A stretch of DNA of 64,000 nucleotides, taken from the NCBI RefSeq assembly GCF_040438645.1, contig NZ_CP159253.1, positions 4,578,501 through 4,642,500 on the forward strand, read 5' to 3'. Position 1 is the first letter of the stretch. Each line of letters opens with the position of its first letter. This DNA is from Mesorhizobium sp. WSM2240 (GTDB lineage Bacteria > Pseudomonadota > Alphaproteobacteria > Rhizobiales > Rhizobiaceae). A program made the translations under genes and the position numbers. Positions 22,093 to 30,672 of this stretch are shown here, piece by piece. A model generated the notes under the pieces. That model saw nothing but the letters and a program-made list of their open reading frames with translations, had not been told where the DNA came from and searched no databases.

Positions 22093-23604
22093 ATGAAAGT
22101 CGGCATCGACATGGGAGCCACCTCCTCGGGGACGGCGGCGACGCTCGATCTCGAGGAATTGCTGGCGACGCGTCTCCTCGTTCAGGGCAATTCCGGCTCC
22201 GGCAAGTCGCATCTTCTGCGCCGCCTGCTCGAACAGAGCGCGCCTTGGGTGCAGCAATGCGTTATCGATCCGGAAGGCGACTTCGTCACGCTGGCGGAAA
22301 AATTCGGCCATGTCGTGGTCGACGCCGCGCGCACAGAGGCCGAGCTCACCCGCATCGCCGCACGCATACGCCAGCATCGCGTTTCGGTGGTGCTCAACCT
22401 AGAAGGCCTCGATGTCGAGCAGCAGATGCGCGCCGCCGCCGCCTTTCTCGGCGGTCTGTTCGACGCCGACCGCGACTACTGGTATCCGGTCCTGGTGGTG
22501 GTCGATGAGGCGCAGCTCTTTGCGCCGGCGGTGGCCGGAGAAGTCAGCGACGACGCGCGAAAACTCTCGCTTGGCGCCATGACCAACCTGATGTGCCGCG
22601 GCCGCAAGCGTGGATTGGCCGGCGTGATCGCCACGCAGCGGCTGGCCAAGCTGGCAAAGAACGTCGCCGCCGAAGCTTCGAATTTCCTGATGGGGCGCAC
22701 CTTCCTCGACATCGACATGGCGCGCGCCGCCGATTTGCTTGGCATGGAACGACGTCAGGCCGAGATGTTCCGCGACCTCGGCCGCGGGCATTTCGTGGCG
22801 CTCGGCCCGGCAATGTCACGCCGGCCTCTGCCCATCACCATCGGCGCGGTTGAGACCGCGCCACGTTCGTCGAGCCCGAAGCTGACGCCATTGCCCGACG
22901 CGCCGGAAGATGCGAGCGAATTGATCTTCACGCCCGGCCCCGAGGAGCGTCGGCCGATCGTCCGCCGCCCTCCGCCGCCACCAACGCCGACGCCCACGGC
23001 CGACATCCTTGCCCAGTTGTCGCGTCCGAAACCCCAGACAGAATCGCCGGCAGAACCGCAATTCCCGGCGATCGACGAGGCCGAGCACGAGGCGCTGGTG
23101 GAGAGCGTGCTGCGCGAAATCCTGGAGGACGCCGACGCCTCGTTCCGCTCCGACGCCGTGCTCTACCAGGATTTTCTGGTGCGCTGTCGCATACGTCGGG
23201 TACCGGGCGAGCCTCTGGCGCTGCCGGCCTTCCGGCGACGGTTGGCGGTGGCCCGCGCCGGCGTCGACCAGAAGACCGCGTCCGGCGAGGCCTGGCAGCA
23301 GGCGCTGGCGATGTCGGAGAGCGTTCCCGACGACGTACAGGGCGTGTTCCTGCTCGTCGCGCAGGCCGCGGTCACGTCCGCCCCCTGCCCCTCCGATGCC
23401 GAGCTGGCGCGCGCCTATGGTAGCCATTCGGCAAGGCGCGCGCGGCGGCTCCTGACCTATTTCGAGGAACGCGGGCTCCTGGTGCTGCGCACGGACTTTC
23501 GCGGCAACCGCGTTGCAGCTTTTCCCGATCTCGGCTGCGAGACCGCGCCCGGCGATCCGAACCGGCCTGACGCGGCCATGGACGAGCAACTTGCGGCAGA
23601 ATAG
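22093..23604 (+). CDS. HerA-like (DUF87) ATPase with C-terminal helix-turn-helix
   Basis: A 503-aa P-loop ATPase of the HerA/FtsK superfamily. Walker A GNSGSGKSH is at about 32-40, Walker B LVVVDEAQLF at about 133-142, followed by GRKRGLAGVIATQRLAKL, the arginine-rich sensor region of HerA-type proteins. A proline-rich linker (PPPPPTPTPT, near 300) leads to a C-terminal domain whose end (SHSARRARRLLTYFEERGLL) looks like a winged helix. HerA relatives pump DNA, often with a nuclease such as NurA, but no nuclease gene is adjacent. The ATG at 22093 is the best guess; upstream ATG at 22012 has no ribosome site. Confidence 0.75.
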   Translation: MKVGIDMGATSSGTAATLDLEELLATRLLVQGNSGSGKSHLLRRLLEQSAPWVQQCVIDPEGDFVTLAEKFGHVVVDAARTEAELTRIAARIRQHRVSVVLNLEGLDVEQQMRAAAAFLGGLFDADRDYWYPVLVVVDEAQLFAPAVAGEVSDDARKLSLGAMTNLMCRGRKRGLAGVIATQRLAKLAKNVAAEASNFLMGRTFLDIDMARAADLLGMERRQAEMFRDLGRGHFVALGPAMSRRPLPITIGAVETAPRSSSPKLTPLPDAPEDASELIFTPGPEERRPIVRRPPPPPTPTPTADILAQLSRPKPQTESPAEPQFPAIDEAEHEALVESVLREILEDADASFRSDAVLYQDFLVRCRIRRVPGEPLALPAFRRRLAVARAGVDQKTASGEAWQQALAMSESVPDDVQGVFLLVAQAAVTSAPCPSDAELARAYGSHSARRARRLLTYFEERGLLVLRTDFRGNRVAAFPDLGCETAPGDPNRPDAAMDEQLAAE

Positions 23605-23719
23605 TCAGCCGAAAAATATGCTGACGAAATTTTTAAAGTCGGCCGGAACCTTTTTCGTGCGCACCGGTTGTAGCGATGCAGCAGGCATCAGGATCCCCTC
23701 CACCAGCCTGTTGTAGCAT

Positions 23720-23753
23720 AAAAAAGCCGCCTTCCCCCCGAGGCGGCTTTTTT
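23720..23753. terminator. Strong bidirectional intrinsic terminator
   Basis: Thirteen-base arms (AAAAAAGCCGCCT / AGGCGGCTTTTTT) flank an 8-nt C-rich loop. A run of T follows the stem on either strand, so it can end both the HerA-like ATPase transcript and the convergent lipoprotein transcript. Confidence 0.9.
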
Positions 23754-23767
23754 CGCGTTCTCTGAAC

Positions 23768-24208
23768 TTACTCGCACACGATGCGTATACGGCCAGCCGC
23801 TTGAGTGTCGTTCCGGCAGACCAGCGGCTTTTTCGGCTCGGCGCTGGTCGCGGGCTTGCTGCTCACCGCCGGCTGTGGCGCAGCCGTTGCGCGCCGCGGG
23901 CGCGGGCGCGCCTTTGCCGGCGCAGGCTCGGTGCGGGAAATTTGCTGCGGCGCCGGCGGCCTGCTCGGAAATTGTGCCGCGGCGGTTTGCACCGGCGCCG
24001 GTTGCGGCGCTCGCGAACCGGGGAGCCGGAGCTTGAACAGGTTCGGCATCCTGGGCTGAGCGAGCTCCAGCCTGTTTAATTCGATGGAGCCGTCCGAGGT
24101 TCGCGTGCAGGCGGACGCCGCCGCAAGAGCACAGCAGGCCAGCACGACTGCCGCCAGCCGCGCTATTTCGAACCGTATTGTCTGAAGGGAGCCTGGCACC
24201 GATTTCAC
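23768..24208 (-). CDS. Small proline/alanine-rich putative lipoprotein
   Basis: A 146-aa protein with an N-terminal hydrophobic stretch (ARLAAVVLACCALAAASAC) ending in a plausible lipobox whose cysteine is C34. The remainder is rich in Pro, Ala, Arg and Lys, low-complexity and probably disordered, with two Cys in the final 20 residues (VCRNDTQAAGRIRIVCE), which could form a disulfide. The start is GTG at 24208; the exact start is uncertain. It converges on the HerA-like gene across the terminator. No function is recognised; a cell-envelope location is inferred. Confidence 0.55.
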   Translation of the reverse strand: MKSVPGSLQTIRFEIARLAAVVLACCALAAASACTRTSDGSIELNRLELAQPRMPNLFKLRLPGSRAPQPAPVQTAAAQFPSRPPAPQQISRTEPAPAKARPRPRRATAAPQPAVSSKPATSAEPKKPLVCRNDTQAAGRIRIVCE

Positions 24209-24266
24209 CGCTTGCGTAGCCGCTGGATGACGGCATCGCCCGAATAGCCCATAGGTCGCGAAAATC

Positions 24267-24341
24267 TGGTACGCCCAAGGGGAATCGAACCCCTGTTTGC
24301 GCCGTGAGAGGGCGCCGTCCTGACCGCTAGACGATGGGCGC
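24267..24341 (-). tRNA. tRNA-Glu (CTC anticodon)
   Basis: The minus strand folds into a full cloverleaf: acceptor GCGCCCA / TGGGCGT, D-arm with TAGCGGTCAGG, anticodon stem GCGCC / GGCGC around loop CTCTCAC (anticodon CTC), a 5-nt variable loop and T-arm AGGGGTTCGATTCCCCT. CCA is encoded. The first pair is a G1:U72 wobble. It decodes GAG. Confidence 0.93.
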
Positions 24342-24417
24342 TGACAGTTCCGGGCGTATAGTCCGGCCGCCGAAAAAATGCAACCGCGATTCGCGATACC
24401 TTGGTGGTTCGGTTTTC

Positions 24418-24559
24418 GGGTGTGTTGAGATTCAGGTCAGGCCGAGCCGAAAACGGTGGATTTCGAGAACCGGAGCGGAGCGTACGTTCAGGTACGTGAG
24501 CACCGGAAGCGCAGAAAGCCGGCGTTTGCAGGCCGGCCTCACCTGAATATCAGCACGCC
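24418..24559. repeat. Dispersed repeat with terminal inverted repeats, family B, copy 1
   Basis: A 142-bp element bounded by GGGTGTGTTGAGATTCAGG on the left and CCTGAATATCAGCACGCC on the right, which are imperfect inverted repeats. The interior (CGGAGCGGAGCGTACGTTCA, then GGTACGTGAGCACCGGAAGC) is closely matched at 37095-37243. It is noncoding and sits between tRNA-Glu and the convergent VOC gene. It looks like a small non-autonomous repeat typical of rhizobial intergenic DNA. Confidence 0.85.
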
Positions 24560-24577
24560 TCAGAGCGGCCTCATGCC

Positions 24578-24979
24578 TCATCTGCGCGGCTCGATCAGAT
24601 CCCAGAGATTGCCGTAGAGATCGGCGAATACCGCGACCGTTCCATAGGCCTCGCGGCGCGGTTCTTCCCGAAATTCGACGCCTCGCGCCAACATGGCTTC
24701 GTGGTCGCGGGAGAAATCGTCGGTTTCGAGGAACAAGAAAACCCGGCCGCCGGTCTGGTCGCCCACATGCGAGCGCTGCTTGTCACCGTCGGCTCGGGCA
24801 AGCAGCAGCTGCGCGCCGGCGCTCCCGGCCGGACCGACGGTTACCCAGCGCTTGCCGCCGCCGAGGTCCACGTCCTGGATGAGGCGGAAGCCAAGCTTCT
24901 GCGTGTACCAGGCAATGGCCTCGTCGTAATCGGCCACGACCAGCGCAACCGTGGTTATCCTGCGCGCGTTTTCAGGCAC
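24578..24979 (-). CDS. VOC/glyoxalase-family protein
   Basis: A 133-aa single vicinal-oxygen-chelate domain. The first half contains ITTVALVVADYDEAIAWYTQ, then KLGFRLIQDVDLG, and the second ends with VAVFADLYGNLWDLIEPR; possible metal ligands include the E of FLFLETDD and the C-terminal E. Such proteins act as lyases, dioxygenases or resistance proteins, and the substrate cannot be told. The start is GTG at 24979 with GAGCGGA upstream, 7 nt after the stop of the preceding minus-strand gene, so the two probably form an operon. Confidence 0.8.
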   Translation of the reverse strand: MPENARRITTVALVVADYDEAIAWYTQKLGFRLIQDVDLGGGKRWVTVGPAGSAGAQLLLARADGDKQRSHVGDQTGGRVFLFLETDDFSRDHEAMLARGVEFREEPRREAYGTVAVFADLYGNLWDLIEPRR

Positions 24980-24986
24980 GTTCCGC

Positions 24987-25376
24987 TCACTCGGATTTGA
25001 GGTCGAAGCGGCCGATGATACGCTTCTCGGCGATGTCGTAGAGGAAAATCGCCCGCCCGCCGCCCGTAAGCTCGGCATCCAGCGTGATGCGGCTTCCCGA
25101 CAGCGAATGCGAAACGAGCCTCGCGCCCGCAGGAAGCGCAATGTCGCCTGCCATCATGGCGCCTTCAGCGGGAGCCGGCACCGCCTCGTTGTTGCCCACG
25201 GTCGCCACCTCGCTCGGCGCGCCGGTTTTGTAGACAATCGCCGCCAGCACCGCCATAAGGGCCAGGAACAGCAGGCCGAGATTGATCGCGACAAAGCGGA
25301 CAAGCTTGCGGCGCACCTTCTCGACGGCCGGGTCGAGCGGCTTTTCCTCGTTATCGTCAATCGTCGGCCGCGCCAT
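24987..25376 (-). CDS. Single-TM inner membrane protein of unknown function
   Basis: A 129-aa protein with a charged cytoplasmic N-terminus (about 30 residues), one TM helix (LVRFVAINLGLLFLALMAVL and following, about 29-52) and a periplasmic β-rich domain (about 75-129; ARLVSHSLSGSRITLDAELT, then IFLYDIAEKRIIGRFDL). It is divergent from rluD with only 27 nt between the start codons, and precedes the VOC gene by 7 nt. Small proteins of this layout accompany rluD-rpoH in other Rhizobiales, in my recollection as a DUF family (possibly DUF6476, unverified). No function is proposed. Confidence 0.72.
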   Translation of the reverse strand: MARPTIDDNEEKPLDPAVEKVRRKLVRFVAINLGLLFLALMAVLAAIVYKTGAPSEVATVGNNEAVPAPAEGAMMAGDIALPAGARLVSHSLSGSRITLDAELTGGGRAIFLYDIAEKRIIGRFDLKSE

Positions 25377-25403
25377 AGTGGGAAAAACCTGGAATTGTCT
25401 GCG

Positions 25404-26432
25404 ATGAGCGACCCTGATAGCGAAGCCGGCGCTGCATTGAAAGGGCTGACGGCCGGCCCCGACGCCGCAGGGCTGCGGCTTGACCAGTGGCTCGCGGCAG
25501 CGCTTGGGCCGGATTTTTCGCGCAACCGCGTCCAGGCCTTGATAAAGCAGGGCGCGGTTCGCGTCGGCGGAGCGGTGGTGAACGAGCCCAAGCGCAAGAT
25601 GTTTTCGGGCGATGCCGTGGCGCTGGAACTGCCCGAGCCGGAGCTCGCGGAACCGGCCGGCGAAGACATCCCGCTCGACATACTTTTCGAGGACGACCAA
25701 CTGATCGTGCTCAACAAGCCGCCCGGCCTCGTCGTCCATCCCGGCGCCGGCAACTGGACCGGCACGCTGGTCAACGCGCTGGTCCATCATTGCGGCGACA
25801 GCCTGTCGGGCATAGGGGGCGTGAAAAGGCCGGGCATCGTGCATCGCCTCGACAAGGACACGTCAGGCGTCATGGTGGTCGCCAAGACCGACCGCGCGCA
25901 CCAGGCGCTGTCCGAGGCCTTTGCCGATCATGGGCGCGCCGGCGACTTGGAACGCGCTTATATGGCGCTGGTCTGGAATATTCCCCAGCGCAGGAAGGGC
26001 ACGATCGACGCGCCGCTCGGCCGCGCCTCCGACAGGACCAGGCGGGCCGTGGTTCCGGAAGGCCGCGACGACGCCCGCCACGCCGTAACCCACTACGCCG
26101 TGCTGGAGCGCTTCGGCGAAAAGCAGGAGGAATTCGCCAGGGCAGCCCTGGCCGAGTGCCGCCTGGAAACCGGCCGCACGCACCAGATCCGCGTGCATAT
26201 GGCCCATATCGGTCATCCGGTAATCGGCGATCCCGACTATGGCGCTGCCTTTCGCAGCAAGGCGAACCGCCTGCCCGAACCGCTCAAATCGCAGGTCAAC
26301 GCCTTCCCCCGCCAGGCGCTGCATGCGTATCTGCTGGCCTTCCGCCATCCGGTTTCGGGCAAGCTTATGCGCTTCGAGGCGCCGCTGCCGGCCGACATGG
26401 AGGAACTCGTCGCCGGCTTTCGGAATCTCTGA
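25404..26432 (+). CDS. rluD: Ribosomal large-subunit pseudouridine synthase, RluD type
   Basis: This RluA-family enzyme isomerises uridines to pseudouridine in 23S rRNA (positions 1911/1915/1917 in E. coli RluD). It is 342 aa with an S4 RNA-binding domain (about 22-85; GLRLDQWLAAALGPDFSRNR) and the catalytic domain with HRLDKDTSG (catalytic D150) and GRTHQIRVHMAHIGHPVIGD. The ATG at 25404 is chosen at the coding onset. It is followed after 185 nt by rpoH, a common rhizobial arrangement. Confidence 0.9.
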   Translation: MSDPDSEAGAALKGLTAGPDAAGLRLDQWLAAALGPDFSRNRVQALIKQGAVRVGGAVVNEPKRKMFSGDAVALELPEPELAEPAGEDIPLDILFEDDQLIVLNKPPGLVVHPGAGNWTGTLVNALVHHCGDSLSGIGGVKRPGIVHRLDKDTSGVMVVAKTDRAHQALSEAFADHGRAGDLERAYMALVWNIPQRRKGTIDAPLGRASDRTRRAVVPEGRDDARHAVTHYAVLERFGEKQEEFARAALAECRLETGRTHQIRVHMAHIGHPVIGDPDYGAAFRSKANRLPEPLKSQVNAFPRQALHAYLLAFRHPVSGKLMRFEAPLPADMEELVAGFRNL

Positions 26433-26617
26433 ACCTTGGTTGAGAAAACCTGACTCGCATTGTTCACTTTGGCGTGACACTCTGTTTAAGGTTGAACAAA
26501 TGCTGGATTTTCCGGTTTTGTTCCTATATAAGAGTGTTTGTCGCGGACGGGCGACAATGCCACCGCGCCATATGCCCGCCTTGTTCAGGGGGCAGATTTT
26601 AAAGAGGAGGGTGCTTT

Positions 26618-27529
26618 ATGGCCCAGACACTACCAAGCATTGTTTCCGGGGAAGGCGGCCTCAGCCGCTATCTGGAAGAAATCCGCCGTTTTCCGATGCT
26701 TCAGCCGCAGGAAGAGTACATGCTCGCCAAGCGGTATCAGGAGCATGAGGATACAGGTGCGGCGCACAAGCTCGTGACCAGCCATCTGCGTCTCGTGGCC
26801 AAGATCGCCATGGGCTATCGCGGCTATGGGCTGCCGATCGGCGAGGTCATTTCCGAGGGTAATGTCGGCCTGATGCAGGCTGTCAAGAAATTCGAACCGG
26901 AGCGCGGCTTCCGGCTGGCGACCTACGCCATGTGGTGGATCAAGGCCTCGATCCAGGAATACATCCTGCGTTCGTGGAGCCTCGTCAAGATGGGCACCAC
27001 CGCCAACCAGAAGCGTCTGTTTTTCAACCTGCGCAAGGTGAAGGGCAAGATCCAGGCGCTGGACGAGGGCGACCTGAAGCCCGAGCAGATCACCGAGATC
27101 GCGACCCGGCTGAACGTCAGCGAGGCCGAGGTCATCTCGATGAACCGCAGGCTGTCGGGCGACGCTTCGCTCAATGCGCCAATCCGCGCCACCGAAGGCG
27201 AATCCGGCGAATGGCAGGACTGGCTGGTCGACGACCATGACAGCGCCGAGACCATTCTGATCGAGCAGGACGAGCTGGAAAACCGCCGCTCCATGCTGGC
27301 CGGCGCCATGTCGGTCCTCAATGATCGCGAAAAGCGCATCTTTGAGGCCCGCCGCCTGTCGGAAGAGCCGCTGACGCTCGAGGAGTTGTCGGGCGAGTTC
27401 GACATCAGCCGCGAGCGCGTCCGCCAGATCGAGGTGCGGGCGTTCGAGAAGGTGCAGGACGCGGTGAAAGCCGCGGCTAAGCGCCAGGCGCAGGCCCTGC
27501 GCACCATCGAGGCGCAGCCGGCGGCGTAA
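26618..27529 (+). CDS. rpoH: Heat-shock sigma factor RpoH (sigma-32)
   Basis: This sigma factor directs RNA polymerase to heat-shock and stress promoters. It is 303 aa with regions 1.2/2 (AHKLVTSHLRLVAKIAMGYR, FRLATYAMWWIKASIQEYIL), the RpoH box (QKRLFFNLRKVK, near 130) that marks sigma-32, and region 4 (EPLTLEELSGEFDISRERVR). A strong ribosome site, AGAGGAGGG, precedes the ATG. Rhizobia often carry two rpoH genes; which paralogue this is cannot be told. The upstream gap contains an AT-rich CTATAT (26524-26529) that may be a -10, but no good -35 at standard spacing. Confidence 0.95.
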   Translation: MAQTLPSIVSGEGGLSRYLEEIRRFPMLQPQEEYMLAKRYQEHEDTGAAHKLVTSHLRLVAKIAMGYRGYGLPIGEVISEGNVGLMQAVKKFEPERGFRLATYAMWWIKASIQEYILRSWSLVKMGTTANQKRLFFNLRKVKGKIQALDEGDLKPEQITEIATRLNVSEAEVISMNRRLSGDASLNAPIRATEGESGEWQDWLVDDHDSAETILIEQDELENRRSMLAGAMSVLNDREKRIFEARRLSEEPLTLEELSGEFDISRERVRQIEVRAFEKVQDAVKAAAKRQAQALRTIEAQPAA

Positions 27530-27554
27530 AGCCTTCGGTTCCAGGGACTAAATC

Positions 27555-27586
27555 AAACCGCGTCGGCGCTGCCGGCGCGGTTTTTT
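27555..27586 (+). terminator. rpoH intrinsic terminator
   Basis: A 13-bp stem (AAACCGCGTCGGC / GCCGGCGCGGTTT, with one T-G pair) closes a 3-nt loop and runs into six T residues, 25 nt after the rpoH stop. Confidence 0.9.
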
Positions 27587-27652
27587 GTTTGGGCATACAA
27601 CGTTGCGCTCTCCCTTCTCCCACCAGGCGAGGAGTTGAGAACGCGTTTGGCG

Positions 27653-28060
27653 CTACCCGCCCGCTTCGCCACCGCCCCAATTTGAAGCCTCGCCCTGCTC
27701 CTTCCGCACAGCCAGCTTCAGCGCCAGGTCCTCCATGCGCTGCGCAAGGCCGCTTAGCGCGCCGGTCAGCGCCGCGTCGTTCTTGTCGGCTTTGATCAGC
27801 GCGTCGTCGCGCGTCTTGCGGAGCGTCATGATCTCGCTCTCCATGCCCTTGACGCGCTTCTGCAGTTCCGCAAGCTCGTCCATGACCATGATGCCAGCCA
27901 TCACGGTCAGCCGCTGGTCGCCGATCTCGCCGAAGGAATCCTTCAGATGCGAGACGTAGCGGTCGAAGCGCTGGGCGAGGTCGATCAGATGCTCTTCCTG
28001 GCCTTCGTCACAGGCCATGCGGTAGGCTTTTCCGTCGATGGTGACTGTCACTTGCGCCAT
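27653..28060 (-). CDS. zapA: Cell division protein ZapA
   Basis: ZapA binds FtsZ and promotes bundling of the Z-ring. This 135-aa protein has the ZapA N-terminal domain (MAQVTVTIDGKAYRMACDEG, then LIDLAQRFDRYVSHLK) and a coiled coil (about 60-115; AELQKRVKGMESEIMTLRKT). It ends with a short Gly-rich tail. It lies 4 nt downstream of the DUF4164 coiled-coil gene, so the two are cotranscribed. The length agrees with rhizobial ZapA. Confidence 0.9.
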   Translation of the reverse strand: MAQVTVTIDGKAYRMACDEGQEEHLIDLAQRFDRYVSHLKDSFGEIGDQRLTVMAGIMVMDELAELQKRVKGMESEIMTLRKTRDDALIKADKNDAALTGALSGLAQRMEDLALKLAVRKEQGEASNWGGGEAGG

Positions 28061-28064
28061 CTGA

Positions 28065-28337
28065 TCACCTGTCCAGAACCGCGCGGATGGTTTCCATGGC
28101 GGTTACGAGCCGCCTGGAAACTTCCTTATTGGCCTCCTCCAGCCTTTCGGCGCGGGCCTCGGAATTATCGAGTTCCTGCGCGAGCCGGCTGCGGTCGGCG
28201 TTCATGCGCTGCACTTCGGCTTCGGCTTCGGAATAATCCTGCTCGTGTTCGAGGCGGGCCGCGACGCCGTGTTCCAGCGCGTCGATCGCCTTGCCGAGCC
28301 GGCTTATGACTTCCTTGAGCGTCGTTTCCCCGGTCAT
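28065..28337 (-). CDS. DUF4164 small coiled-coil protein
   Basis: A 90-aa protein that is almost entirely a predicted coiled coil (EHEQDYSEAEAEVQRMNADR, then SRLAQELDNSEARAERLEEA). It fits the DUF4164 family found next to zapA in Rhizobiales. Because it shares a transcript with zapA, a role in division or Z-ring assembly is a fair guess, but there is no direct evidence here. The ATG follows a weak ribosome site; a promoter is predicted at 28400-28428. Confidence 0.8.
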   Translation of the reverse strand: MTGETTLKEVISRLGKAIDALEHGVAARLEHEQDYSEAEAEVQRMNADRSRLAQELDNSEARAERLEEANKEVSRRLVTAMETIRAVLDR

Positions 28338-28399
28338 GGCTCCTGTCCAACCCCGCCCATCACCGAATCGTCCGCGTTCAGAACGATTTATACCCGAAA

Positions 28400-28428
28400 C
28401 ATTAGGCGTCGTGTGAAGCAGCCGTCAA
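28400..28428 (-). promoter_or_regulatory. Predicted promoter for DUF4164-zapA
   Basis: Minus strand TTGACG (28428-28423), 17-nt spacer, CTAATG (28405-28400). The start site would fall about 55 nt upstream of the DUF4164 start codon. It faces away from the tkt promoter. Confidence 0.4.
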
Positions 28429-28512
28429 CAAACTGATTCGGGCTGTCCCCTGCTATCGCGCAACGACCCGTCGCACGGCGGCCGAACCGGCGTGGAAAGA
28501 GCGCCGCTTTTA

Positions 28513-28540
28513 TTGACTCACGCGGCGTGCCTGCTATGTG
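28513..28540 (+). promoter_or_regulatory. Predicted tkt promoter
   Basis: TTGACT (28513-28518), 16-nt spacer, TATGTG (28535-28540). The start site would be near 28547, about 58 nt upstream of the tkt start codon. Confidence 0.45.
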
Positions 28541-28604
28541 TCGCCTGCCTTTTTCGGGGGACACGACGCCGCTGTCGCCCCGCCGTCCACTCTGCAGCGA
28601 GCCC

Positions 28605-30605
28605 ATGATGAATCAGCGCGAAAAACATGACCGGATGGCCAATGCGATCCGCTTCCTTTCGATGGATGCGGTCGAAAAGGCGAATTCCGGCCATCCCGGC
28701 CTGCCGATGGGCGCGGCCGACATGGCGACGGTGCTGTACACGCGCTTCATGAAGCACGACCCGAAGAACCCGTCCTGGCCGGACCGCGACCGCTTCATCC
28801 TGTCTGCCGGCCACGGCTCAATGCTGCTCTACTCGCTGCTCTATCTGACCGGCTACGAAGATATCACCATCGACGAGATCAAGAACTTCCGCCAGCTCGG
28901 CTCACGTACGGCCGGCCACCCGGAATACGGCCATGCCGCCGGCATCGAGACCACCACCGGTCCGCTCGGCCAAGGCCTGGCCAATTCGGTCGGCATGGCG
29001 CTCGCCGAACGCATCCTCAACGCGCGCTTCGGCGACGCGTTGGTGGACCATTACACCTATGTGATCGCCGGCGACGGCTGCCTCATGGAAGGCATCAGCC
29101 AGGAGGCGATCTCGCTTGCCGGGCACTTGAAGCTGTCGAAGCTGATCGTGCTTTGGGACGACAACAACATCTCCATCGATGGGCCGGTGTCGCTCGCCGA
29201 TTCCACCGACCAGCTCGAGCGTTTTGCCGCTTCCGGCTGGAACACGGCGTTTTGCGACGGCCATGACCCGGACGCCATCGCCGACGCGATCGAGCTCGCC
29301 CACCATTCGGACCGCCCGACGCTAATCGCCTGCAAGACGACCATCGGCTTCGGGGCGCCGACCAAAGCCGGCACCAACAAGGTCCACGGCTCGCCGCTCG
29401 GCGCCGACGAAATCGCCGCGACGCGCAAGGCGCTCGGCTGGACCGCCCCGGCATTCGAAGTGCCCTCCGACATTCTCGACGCATGGCGCCTGTCGGGTCT
29501 CAATGCCGGCAAGAAGCGCAAGGAATGGGAACAGCGCCTCGCCGCAGCCGAAAGCGAGATCCGCGCCGAATTCGAGCGCCGCATGCGCGGCGAACTGCCG
29601 GGCGGCCTGGACGCGGCTATCGCCGAATACAAGCAGAAGCTTGCCAAGGATAAACCGAAGGTCGCGACCCGCAAGTCGAGCGAAATGGCGCTGGAAGTCA
29701 TCAACGCCGTGATCCCCGAAACCATCGGCGGTTCGGCCGACCTGACCGGCTCCAACAACACCAAGACCAGCCAGACCAAGCCTATTTCGGCTGGAGATTA
29801 CGGCGAGCGCTACGTCCATTACGGCATCCGCGAGCACGGCATGGCCGCGGCCATGAACGGCATGGCGCTGCATGGCGGCGTCATCCCCTATTCCGGTACC
29901 TTCCTGGTCTTCTCCGACTATGCCCGCCCGGCGATGCGGCTCGCCTCGCTCATGGGCATACGGTCGATCTTCGTGATGACGCACGATTCGATCGGCCTCG
30001 GCGAAGACGGTCCGACCCACCAGCCGGTGGAGCAACTGGCCGCGCTTCGGGCCATTCCCAACCATACCGTGTTCCGCCCCGCCGATGCGACCGAGGTCGC
30101 CGAATGCTGGCAGCTGGCGCTGGAATCGGCGAAGACGCCGTCGACGATCGCACTTACCCGCCAAAACCTATCGGCGGTGCGCACCGAATTCGTCGAGGAG
30201 AACCTCTGCGCCTATGGCGCCTATGAACTCGCGACGGCCAATGGCGAGGCCGAGGTCACCATCTTCGCCAGCGGCTCCGAGGTCGAGATCGCGCTCGCCG
30301 CGCGTACCGCGCTGCAGGCGCATGGCCATCCGACGCGTGTGGTGTCGGTGCCCGCCTTCGAACTGTTCGAAAAGCAGACCGACGACTACAAGGCCGCGAT
30401 AATCGGCAATGCGCCCGTCAAGATCGCCGTCGAGGCGGCCATCCGCCTGGGCTGGGACCGCTTCATCGGTCTCGACGGAATCTTCGTCGGCATGACCGGC
30501 TTTGGCGCCAGTGGGCCGATCGAGCAGCTCTATCCGCATTTCGGCATCACAGCCGAAGCGACGGTCAAGGCGGCGGAAGCGCAGCTGCACAAGAAGTCAC
30601 ATTGA
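28605..30605 (+). CDS. tkt: Transketolase
   Basis: This thiamine-diphosphate enzyme moves two-carbon units between sugar phosphates in the pentose phosphate (and Calvin) pathways. It is 666 aa, close to the family norm (about 663). It shows the N-terminal [20 protein letters not shown], the ThDP-binding [13 protein letters not shown] (near 155) and, in the pyrimidine domain, [16 protein letters not shown]. Two tandem ATG codons (28605, 28608) are possible starts; an upstream ATG at 28527 would add residues without homology. It is cotranscribed with gap 67 nt downstream. Confidence 0.95.
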   Translation: MMNQREKHDRMANAIRFLSMDAVEKANSGHPGLPMGAADMATVLYTRFMKHDPKNPSWPDRDRFILSAGHGSMLLYSLLYLTGYEDITIDEIKNFRQLGSRTAGHPEYGHAAGIETTTGPLGQGLANSVGMALAERILNARFGDALVDHYTYVIAGDGCLMEGISQEAISLAGHLKLSKLIVLWDDNNISIDGPVSLADSTDQLERFAASGWNTAFCDGHDPDAIADAIELAHHSDRPTLIACKTTIGFGAPTKAGTNKVHGSPLGADEIAATRKALGWTAPAFEVPSDILDAWRLSGLNAGKKRKEWEQRLAAAESEIRAEFERRMRGELPGGLDAAIAEYKQKLAKDKPKVATRKSSEMALEVINAVIPETIGGSADLTGSNNTKTSQTKPISAGDYGERYVHYGIREHGMAAAMNGMALHGGVIPYSGTFLVFSDYARPAMRLASLMGIRSIFVMTHDSIGLGEDGPTHQPVEQLAALRAIPNHTVFRPADATEVAECWQLALESAKTPSTIALTRQNLSAVRTEFVEENLCAYGAYELATANGEAEVTIFASGSEVEIALAARTALQAHGHPTRVVSVPAFELFEKQTDDYKAAIIGNAPVKIAVEAAIRLGWDRFIGLDGIFVGMTGFGASGPIEQLYPHFGITAEATVKAAEAQLHKKSH

Positions 30606-30658
30606 TCTTTGCCCCGGGCACATTGATCTTGGTCCCGCGGCACCGACCTTCGCCCCCC
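30598..30658 (+). repeat. Short degenerate tandem repeat at the tkt-gap junction
   Basis: Three head-to-tail units of about 18-22 nt: CACATTGATCTTTGCCCCGG G (30598-30618), CACATTGATCTTGGTCCCGC GG (30619-30640) and the weaker CACCGACCTTCGCCCCCC (30641-30658). The tkt stop codon lies in unit 1 and the gap ribosome site directly follows unit 3. Confidence 0.7.
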
Positions 30659-30672
30659 AAGGAGAACCGAGC

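Noticed and set aside
26433..26617. A standard sigma-70 promoter for rpoH.
   Set aside because: CTATAT at 26524 could be a -10, but no -35 fits at 15-19 nt; TTGAAC at 26492 is too far away (26-nt spacer).
27587..27652. A 6S RNA gene next to zapA.
   Set aside because: The gap between the rpoH terminator and zapA is only 66 nt, too short for 6S RNA, and no matching fold was seen in the 266-nt gap upstream of tkt.
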